Made by a program: the position numbers and the translations under genes. 64,000 bases of DNA from contig NC_133232.1 in assembly GCF_040436345.1 (NCBI RefSeq), positions 26,938,315-27,002,314 of the forward strand, read 5' to 3'. This DNA comes from Pagrus major. Lineage: Eukaryota > Chordata > Actinopteri > Spariformes > Sparidae. Under the pieces are notes generated by a model, which did no database searches, was not told where the DNA came from, and saw only the letters and a program-made list of their open reading frames with translations. The stretch's first letter is position 1; the number at the start of each line of letters is the position of its first letter. Positions 47,020-64,000 of the stretch are shown here, in pieces.

Positions 47020-50000
47020 ATGGACTATAATGAAGATGCTGATGATGAGGAAGGCGGCAAAGACCGCCTCTTCTTTGTCGAGGGGTCCAGTGGTTCCGAG
47101 AGTGAAGGAGAGCTCGAGATAACTCGGCAGAAACATCCCAGCAGCTGTAAACAAGCTTCACGGCTCAGCAGGGAAAGCTCTCCTCCGCTCCTCCTGGCGT
47201 TCAGCTCCACCTCTGGACGGGTGCTGCAGGACAGCAGCCAGAGTCCTGCTTCCAGTTTGGAGGAGCAGGAGGAGCAGGAGGAGGAGGAGGACAGGGAGCA
47301 GCCCATCGAGGAGTGGATGATCCTGGGTAGAGAGGAGCAGGCGGGAGATTCAAGCATCCAGCTCAACCTGAGCTACTGGACCAGCTCTGAGGATGACTCT
47401 GGAGATGAAGGTCAGACTCTTCTTCTCAACATCGTGCTGCTTTCCATCATCCTCTTTCAGTAGTCCTACTGATGCAACACAAAGTTTTTATTTCAGTTCA
47501 GTTTGCATTGTGGGATTGTGAAGTGTTAACTGAAGGACACACAAGTCAATCTGTGCAGGCTTATTTGCTTGTTAGTATGTGACTGGACGTGCACTCATAT
47601 AACAATATATGCAGTTAAAATCAGGTCATTTTAATCAAAAGAAGTGTTTCAATAATTGTGATTTTGGTTGAGATGGTGAGAGCGCAGCTGTATGTTGTGT
47701 CTGTCCTGTTTTTGGGAACGATATTCCACATTTTGCCAATTATCTGTATCTGTATTTTTTGTTTCTGGTTGCCAATAAAAGAAGGTCATTTAAAAATAGA
47801 GGGTACTTTGGCTCTGATGCAACATCTTTTCTCTGCCAGTGGTCGCCACACTAACCAAGTAAAAGGCAATCGGCAATGAATAATCGCAACTTGTGCGGTA
47901 ACTAGTAGCTAAAATGATGAAATAAATGTAGTGGAGTGAAAGTATTAAGTAGCAAAAAATGGAAATACTGAAGCAAAGTACCTCACAATTACAAAATAAG
48001 TACAGCACTTGAGTAAATTGTAGTTGGTAACGTTCCATCACTGGTTATTCTGGACTTTGTGACTCAGATTTTTATTTTTCCAGTAAATGTATATCAGTTT
48101 CAGTGATCGGTTATCGGTCTCCTGGATTACTAATAATCGGCATCAGTAATGTCCCTGAAAAAACAGGGTATCGATGTCACCAGTTTGGAAACCATCTTTC
48201 AAGAGATTAAAATGCAGGAAAAAGATGCTTGGGATAATTAATAATTATTTGATTCCCTATGAACTCTACTGTTTCAGTGCACCAATGTCATTTTAATTAA
48301 TACAGTTAATTTGAAACTGTGAAGTATCATGCCTCTGTTACCCGTCTCTGCCACAAGTCTTTGAGATACTTTTGAGGGATCATTGCAAATAATGTGTGTA
48401 CATCGGCCGATTTATCAATATCGTAATTTCAGGCTGTGAAGTAGAGTTACCAGATATTTTGTGTGAATGTTACAACACAGGATATTGACAGAAAATAAAG
48501 ATTTGTTCAGATAGAAATAGATTTTTGATTTCATTTCATGCATGAGCACCACACAGACAGAGTCCCAGAGGTGTCTGTGAATCTATGGGAGTACAATTTA
48601 TTTTTAAACATATACAGTGAGTCAGAGACAGTTTGCTCAGCATGCACTCCATTTTTCTGAAATGCTCTGCTTCACATTAATGATGATACTCATATTCACA
48701 CCAGGGAACTGCCCCGCACCACCACTCCATCTTATCTTTGCAGCCCGCAGCTCCACCAGAGCACGGAGGTTTTAAGTTTTTCTTTACATCTCACCTCAGT
48801 GATGGTTATTGTGGGAAGGTCAAGAGTTTTTCATCCTTTTTCTCAGCCCTGAGAGAGCTGCTGCTCTTATGAGACAGAATACTAGGAAAAGACTAAATGT
48901 GCTAGGCTTGGGAAAATCTCCTCATCCATCCTTAATTCTTAAGAGCTTCTTTTTTTACTGTGTGTTGCTTTTCAAGGAATAAACTGGATGATTTTAATTT
49001 TAATGATGGGATACATTTATGTCCACAAAACTAAATGTTCTCCTTGATCATTCTCTCCATGATAGATGAGAATTTGAAATCAGTTAAGGATACCTGGGCT
49101 GTAACAGAGAAGGACAAGGTAACTTTTTATATTTATACATTTTCAGGAATACTGCAGTAGAGCTTAATTTAATATGTGCTAAGTTGCAGTTAGTGTTTTT
49201 TCTTAACTCTTTTCACATTGTCATATTGTATGAAATAAAATACATTTAGAAATTACATGCCAATGACATTAAAGAGAAAACGTGTGCTCTTTGTTGTGCC
49301 AAGGATATTTATTGGAAAGTCATATTAACCATAAGCTCTAAGTAATGTGAACCTGTGGCAAAAGGACAGAAAATTGGTTTTGAAATCAGGGTCGGCTGTG
49401 GTCTAATATTCCTGTGTCCTCTAAGTATTATAAACTTGCAAGGCTGGCTTTTTGAATAATGACTTTCATGTCTTTGTCCTGTCATATTGTGTAGTACGGT
49501 GCTGATCAGTCTCTCTCCGCCCGCTATTTCGTGCCTGGTCGTTCTTTTATCTGTAACATCTGCAACAGGACAGGACACCTTGCAAGAAGCTGCTACTACC
49601 ACAAGGTAAAGTAACTCTATCACTCTATGCTAATCTACCACTTTACTTTTTGATACACATGATATTCTTTCAGGTAAAAAGCAGATATAACCTTGTTGAG
49701 TAAACAGCAGCTTGATACAGCTGTGATTCATAACCCAGAATCTGGGTCAAATACCCGCCCAGCTGCTGAGATTTCTGGTTTCAGGGGGCATCTTGGTGTC
49801 CATTTAATCTAAAATGCTTGCTGAAATCTCTCGGTTGAGTCCGGCTTTTATCTCCTTCTCCTTCCTTATGTTTCCTGCTGTTTTATAAAATCAGAAAATG
49901 CACATCTTTTGGCCTTTGCTCTGTTTTGAAAACCATCCCTCATATTTTCAGCTGCTAAAACACTGAATATTTTTCTGTGCTGTTGCGAGAAATGATTTTG

Positions 50001-52647
50001 CCAGGTTGAAATAATAGACGACAGAACATTAATATTTTATATTGTGATATGTAATGCCCCTTTCTCTTTATGTTTCTGTTCATTTCTGCTCTAATTGACT
50101 AGCTAACCCTTCTTTCTGTCCTTTACAGGCTGCAATAAGTAAGTGTTTATGAGTTAAAGATTACACCCATCCTAACCATCTTGTTAAAAATCTTTCTTGT
50201 CTCTGTATCGGCAGAAATGTCCCATCTGTGTCCTTTGTGGAATCCAGGGCCACATCCAGAGGGACTGTCCGGGCCGCCCCTGCCCCAGCTGTGGCCTGCC
50301 TTCACATGGCTTCAGGCCCTGTGAAAGGCCCCCGCTGTGGAACCAACACTGCCAGCGCTGTGGTGTGGTAGGGCACCTCTCTGATGTGAGTTTGTCCGTT
50401 AGCCCCCAGCTCTGGCCCCTGTGAGTGTTTGTGTTGGAGAATGTGTCACCACTCCGAAGGAAACTTAAAAAGCATTTGTCAGTTGTGTGTTGACATATTC
50501 TGTAGCCTCAGGCATGTGTGGGGCCCGTTTATGAAGTGTTGTTTGATCTCTGCAAACGGTTCCTCATCTTCAGTGCAGTTACATAACGCCTTTTTCTCTT
50601 TTGTTTAAAAGAGCATTTTTCTCCTTTGTTTTCTGGGTTTTCCTCAGGCCTGCCCTGATACATGGAGACAATACCACTTGACAGTGAGTTGAAGTTTTGA
50701 CTTTTCTTTACTTTTCTATAGAGATGCATACCGCTTCTCAACATTAAAAGGTTGCTCTGGCTGCCTGTGTTAACATCACTGATTTGAGTTTTTAATGATT
50801 TTGCTCAAAACTAGAGAATAGATATGATCCAAACAGAGGAAGAAGACTAATATCCTTTTTCCAAACCTAAACATTTTTTTACAGGTCCGGTTAGACGTTC
50901 CACTCAGGCCACATAGAGTCCACACCCCAAAACATAAGAAGTGCACTGCCCATTGTTACAACTGCGCTGAGACGGGACATTATGGATATGTAAGTGACCA
51001 CTGGAAGGAATCCTTCTCTAACTTTTGCCATTTCTCCTTTCCCTCTCGGCTTGACCTTTGTCTGCCTTACTCTGTTATCAATCTCTCTCTCTGTCTTTTT
51101 CTTTGCTCTGTCTCATGTCTCTCTCTGCCTTTCTCTTCCCCTCTGTATACTGTACCTCTCCCTGCCTTTTAATCCCCTCACTTTCAGCTGCATCTACTCT
51201 CTCTTTTCTCTTCCTCAGTCAGTTTGTAGCAGCCCTGTTCTCCACCATCCTGCAGCCTTCCTTTTCTTTTATTCTCTGCCTTTCTCATCAGGAGTGCAGT
51301 AAGAGGAGGATGATCAGTGGGACTTCTCCTTCAGTGCCCTACGTTTGCTACTATGACACCATAGAGGACATCCTCCAACGTCGTACCAGGACGGGGAAAA
51401 GAGCCAAAGGTAATAAAACATAGATTATAGTATTTACTGTTTTATTGTTTTATGTACACATTTGATATGTGCTCATTTGCATTACCCATTTTAAAAGAGG
51501 TGGTTGGAGGAAAATACATCTAGTCTATTAGATTGTACCATACAGCATTTGGTGCTCTCTCCAGTTACCTATTAATGAGGTAACTGAGCCTTTAGCCAGG
51601 AGCAGATGTCCGCAGATGGTACACAACTTTCATGCAGTGTTTCAACCCTCCAGTAGGTGGGTCAGCCCTGATGGCCAAAATCACTGCCCATCTGCCTTTG
51701 ACATCCAGCCTCTCTCCTTTCACCAGCCTCCCCATCCTACTGTAATGGCTGTTTTCCCCTTTCTGGACTGTGTCTTAGCTAATAAACTAATGACTAAGTG
51801 TAAATATATTCAGCTCTGTTGTATCTGGCTCTTTAGCTGCTAAATGGTAGATTGAAAAAAACAGCTCGCTGCTGTGGCTAAAAACAAAGTCGATGAGAGT
51901 AGTAGGAATGAATCAGAACAGTTAATTTGCAGGTCATAAAACAAACACAATAAATTGAAAGAGGCTAAAACGCTTTGTTGAGCAAAGAAGAACTGCAGAG
52001 TCAGTTGATAGTTTTCTGCCTTTCACAGTGCATTAGACCTATTGTTGAAGTAAAAATATGTATTTGTGCAGCTGTGAATAAGCTTTTTACTTCTTTCAAC
52101 TATACAGGCTGATTATCAAGCACAGTTTTTTTTTATTAATGCTGTGTTTTCAGAGCTTGTGAGTGCTGGATCCCTGCCTCTCGCAGACCAGCAGCACTCT
52201 GAACCAACGGGGGAGAGTGGTGAGGAGAACCAGCCAGTTCAGGGGAGCAGCAGGGCAAAGCAGGAGACGTGTAGCCGGGCTGGCAGGAGGAAGACGTGGC
52301 CAGAGAGGCGCAGAGAGAGACGGGAGGTGAAGAGGCTGAGGAGAGAGGCTCAAGCCAGACGTGAAGGAGGACTACTGGGGAGACCTCGGGGGAGCTTTGA
52401 TGATGATGTTTTCCCTGCGGACCCCTTAAGGTCCTCACCCGACAGTCCAAAGCAGTCCACACCCCCTCCACAGAAGAAGATGAGGGATGAGGAAGGTGGC
52501 AGAAGGAGCAAGAAGAGCAAAGAGGCAGAGAGGTGGAAGAAAAGAGGAGGGGTAAAACGTGGGGAATTATATCCCCATGGTGACCTGGACATCGGTAGTG
52601 AAAACCTTCTTTCTCCAAAACAAAGAGTACGCCACCGAAGAAGATAA
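47020..52647 (+). CDS. zcchc7: Zinc finger CCHC domain-containing protein 7
   Basis: RNA-binding zinc-knuckle protein, the vertebrate counterpart of yeast Air1/2 in the nuclear TRAMP polyadenylation/exosome surveillance complex. Exons: 47020-47410, 49066-49118, 49495-49605, 50215-50385, 50648-50683, 50885-50989, 51292-51409, 52154-52647; 1479 nt, 492 aa, phases consistent. The N-terminus is acidic (MDYNEDADDEEGG). Five C-x2-C-x4-H-x4-C knuckles are visible: CNICNRTGHLARSC, CVLCGIQGHIQRDC, CPSCGLPSHGFRPC, CQRCGVVGHLSDAC (split 50385/50648) and CYNCAETGHYGYEC (split 50989/51292). The C-terminal exon is highly basic (RRERREVKRLRREAQARR, ending RVRHRRR), consistent with nuclear localisation. VPYVCYYDTIEDIL is conserved-looking. 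Poly(A) signal AATAAA at 52730. It lies between pax5-like and rnf38, as on human 9p13. Confidence 0.92.
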
Positions 52648-52729
52648 AGTGTGAATGTTTTTTTTATTTTTAAGGTGTAACAAAAAATGATTTTGTATCT
52701 GTCTTTGATTATTTCATTTATTTATTGTA

Positions 52730-52735
52730 AATAAA
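52730..52735 (+). terminator. zcchc7: zcchc7 polyadenylation signal
   Basis: AATAAA 83 bp after the stop codon, following a T-rich stretch. Confidence 0.6.
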
Positions 52736-52759
52736 AACTGTAGAATAGCATATACAGTT

Positions 52760-53350
52760 GAAGGATTCTCATCTTCAGTGTAGCTGGATTTAATGTACAC
52801 TACTCAAAACTACTTCGGGATATTGGGATATTTTAGGGTTTCGCTTGATTGTTTATTCTGTGACATATCTGAATTTTTATTTTGTGTTTCGTGAATATTT
52901 ATGGTCCCCAAAAATAATGTAACCCTTTTTCATTTGACTTTTATTGCACGTCCATGCACATGCATAAATGCACCCATATCCCAATATCCCTTAACTAATT
53001 TTGAGCAGTGTGCTTTTGTACTTTAACGTTGTTCTGCATAAACAAGTCCAGGTTTTCAACATCCAGTATTTTTGGACTATGTTATTACACGATATGCCTG
53101 CTTATTGCCTCATAACTTGTTTTGTAGGGGGATGGTTTGTAGTTTTACAGTAACAGCATTGTCTGTCATTGCAATACTTGAAATCAGGTCGCAGGCAGGC
53201 ACAGGACTTTGGTCTTTGTAGAGAATATTAAGCTTGTAAAGACGACAATAAACACGATTTTCCATAAGATAACCTCGTGTATGTGGTGATTTGAGTGACA
53301 TCTGATACGTGAAAACATATAAGAATGTGGGTTAAGGTTTATAATGTATG
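52760..53350. other. zcchc7-rnf38 intergenic region
   Basis: AT-rich. It contains an imperfect inverted pair (CGGGATATTGGGATATTTTAGGG near 52817 against CCCATATCCCAATATCCCTTAA near 52973), so it may be a short foldback element. No gene is seen. Confidence 0.4.
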
Positions 53351-53499
53351 TTGCAGAGGGCTTTAAGCATCAGCATATGTTGAGCTCGGCTACCTGGAGA
53401 GCTGTATGCAGCTGGTGGCGTTCAAAGCGTCGTCTTATAGTAGTTCTGGTATGAAGCTGCTGAATTATTAATGAGCTGAGCGACTGCCCGGGGTTTGCC

Positions 53500-54895
53500 A
53501 GACTGAAGCAGTCGACTCCCGATAACGAGCTGCGACTCAAAGCCGACACTAACAGCCGCTGATTAAACACATCTTGATTACGCGGGTGTTGCGTGAATCT
53601 TAACGCGTCGTCGCTCTCAAATGCGTAGGATTAACGTGCAAACGCAACGCGGGTTTTAGCGGCGACGAGCGACGCGTTTCTCTGCGATCGACTGGCGATG
53701 ACTTGGCAGAGATGTGAAACTCCCATTGATTGATCTCCACTACACTCCCCGCTGACCAGAGAAAACACTCGATAGCGAATGCGAGAGGGGATTTAAATTG
53801 GACAAACACCGTCCACCTCGCTTGACGGATAAGGTGGCTGTCTGTTTTCTCGTGCGGCCCGAGGTAATCCGCTGTTGGCGCCGTTTCACGACCGGGCAAA
53901 CCTCGACACGGCGCGACGCTAGCTAGCTTGTAATGTCGGCACGGTTGGACTTGTTTTCCCCTCTGGACTCCGCTTCCTGTTAGCCTCGGGCTAGCTGGAA
54001 AAATCGAAATTATGCTAATGAACGAGCGGGTATAGTTAGCCAACGCGAAGGGGTGTAACTTTTCTACTTATATTCGGCTTCCCGTTGCACTTTAGTCGCG
54101 ATTTATCCACGAACCGATGCTAACAACTTTGTTTCACAGGCTGCTACCGGGGCAGCTGGTTTTCTTTAGTTTGCTAGCGCTCGACAGCTAGCCATCTTGC
54201 TTGTGTTGAGGGATTTAAGTATTTAACTTGACAGGCTGTCGATGGCACAGAGAGAGAGAGCAATATTAACTTCATTTGCAGTCGCTTGTTCGTGTATGCG
54301 TTTGCGATGGGATCACACGTGTAGTGGCACGTTTGCGTGCGATTTTTTCGCCTTTAAAAACACTTTTATTTCACTGTGGGAAAGCTCGACTGCTCCACTG
54401 TGAAAAGACAATAGAGATCCTGAGACTTGCTCAGCTGTTGTTCTGGTAACGACGCAAAAAACCCCCCACAGATAAGTAACTTAGAGAAGATGATGTTTTG
54501 ATGCTTAATTTGTTAGACCACATGCTGATTTAACTACGATATTTATTTAAAAAAAAAAAAATTACTTGTGTACGTAAATAAATAAGCGGTTTCAGATAGC
54601 TGTGGAGAGAGTGGATGTGATGCAGATGGTGTTTGTGCGACATATGAGGGCTGAGCCAGCTGCCTCCAGGTGTCTCATCCCATTATATTGACACAACAGC
54701 TTTAAATGCCTCAGAAAACACTCGCAGTAGCCGGTCGTTATCAGGGGTAACTAGGTGGATAGACTGACGCGGAGAAGCGGTCTGAAGAGGGAGGCTCCTG
54801 TCCGTTTCTGGACGTCCATCTCTCCAGCCTACCTTCATCACGTCCATCCACCACCGCCCTCCTCTTCCTCCTCCTCCTCCTCCTCCTCCCCAGCC
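53500..54895 (+). promoter_or_regulatory. rnf38: rnf38 promoter / 5' UTR region
   Basis: CpG-rich sequence (53560-54350) with many ACGCG words and GCTAGCTAGC near 53920, GCTAGCG near 54172 and GCTAGCC near 54187. The final 60 bp before the ATG are a CTCCTC tract. An in-frame ATG at 54755 would add 47 residues, including a serine run, but the ATG at 54896 has the stronger CAGCCATGG context. Confidence 0.45.

Positions 54896-64000
<9,105 letters not shown>

Noticed and set aside
52136-52618. 160-codon minus-strand ORF
   Set aside because: Antisense of the basic last exon of zcchc7, which is in phase with seven upstream exons.
53600-54043. 147-codon minus-strand ORF upstream of rnf38
   Set aside because: It lies in a CpG-rich promoter, has no family resemblance and no splice context.
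54755-54895. Upstream in-frame ATG of rnf38
   Set aside because: It adds a poorly conserved-looking Pro/Ser run from a CTC repeat; the ATG at 54896 has a better initiation context.

Overview
The window is nuclear DNA from a bony fish, most likely a percomorph teleost. Protein-coding exons are split by short introns with GT-AG ends. CA/GT microsatellites are dense, and many short interspersed elements with terminal inverted repeats look like those common in spiny-rayed fish. There are no bacterial-style operons, rRNAs, CRISPR arrays or phage genes. All gene models below were built by hand from splice signals, reading-frame phase and remembered protein families. For kdm2a, ankrd13d, stap1-like and zcchc7 the summed coding exons divide evenly by three.

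Layout, left to right. (1) 125-7872 (+): the 3' part of a syntaxin-3 gene, with two interchangeable SNARE-half exons and three alternative membrane-anchor exons. (2) 11134-21256 (+): a complete kdm2a lysine demethylase gene (JmjC, CXXC, PHD, F-box, LRR; 22 coding exons, about 1306 aa). (3) 23688-31240 (+): a complete ankrd13d-like ubiquitin-binding ankyrin protein (16 exons, about 630 aa). (4) 32029-36094 (-): a STAP-family PH/SH2 adaptor, tail to tail with ankrd13d. (5) 37903-39771 (-): a weakly supported, unrecognised hydrophobic membrane or secreted protein. (6) 42868-45279 (-): a divergent Pax2/5/8-class gene, closest to pax5 in its octapeptide and by position. (7) 47020-52647 (+): zcchc7, a zinc-knuckle protein. 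(8) 54896-64000 (+): the 5' two-thirds of rnf38; its RING domain lies beyond the window.

From memory, stx3, kdm2a and ankrd13d all lie on human 11q12-q13, while PAX5, ZCCHC7 and RNF38 are neighbours on human 9p13. The window therefore seems to join two ancestral blocks, with the STAP gene and the unknown gene at the junction. The genes are independent transcription units. They cover membrane fusion, chromatin, ubiquitin-dependent trafficking, immune-receptor signalling, transcription, nuclear RNA surveillance and ubiquitin ligation.

The most noteworthy items are the divergent, apparently shortened pax5-like gene, the unrecognised hydrophobic gene beside it, the three-anchor stx3 locus, and an apparent 45-nt intron in the STAP gene. 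Intergenic DNA is mostly UTR, simple repeats and MITE-like elements.
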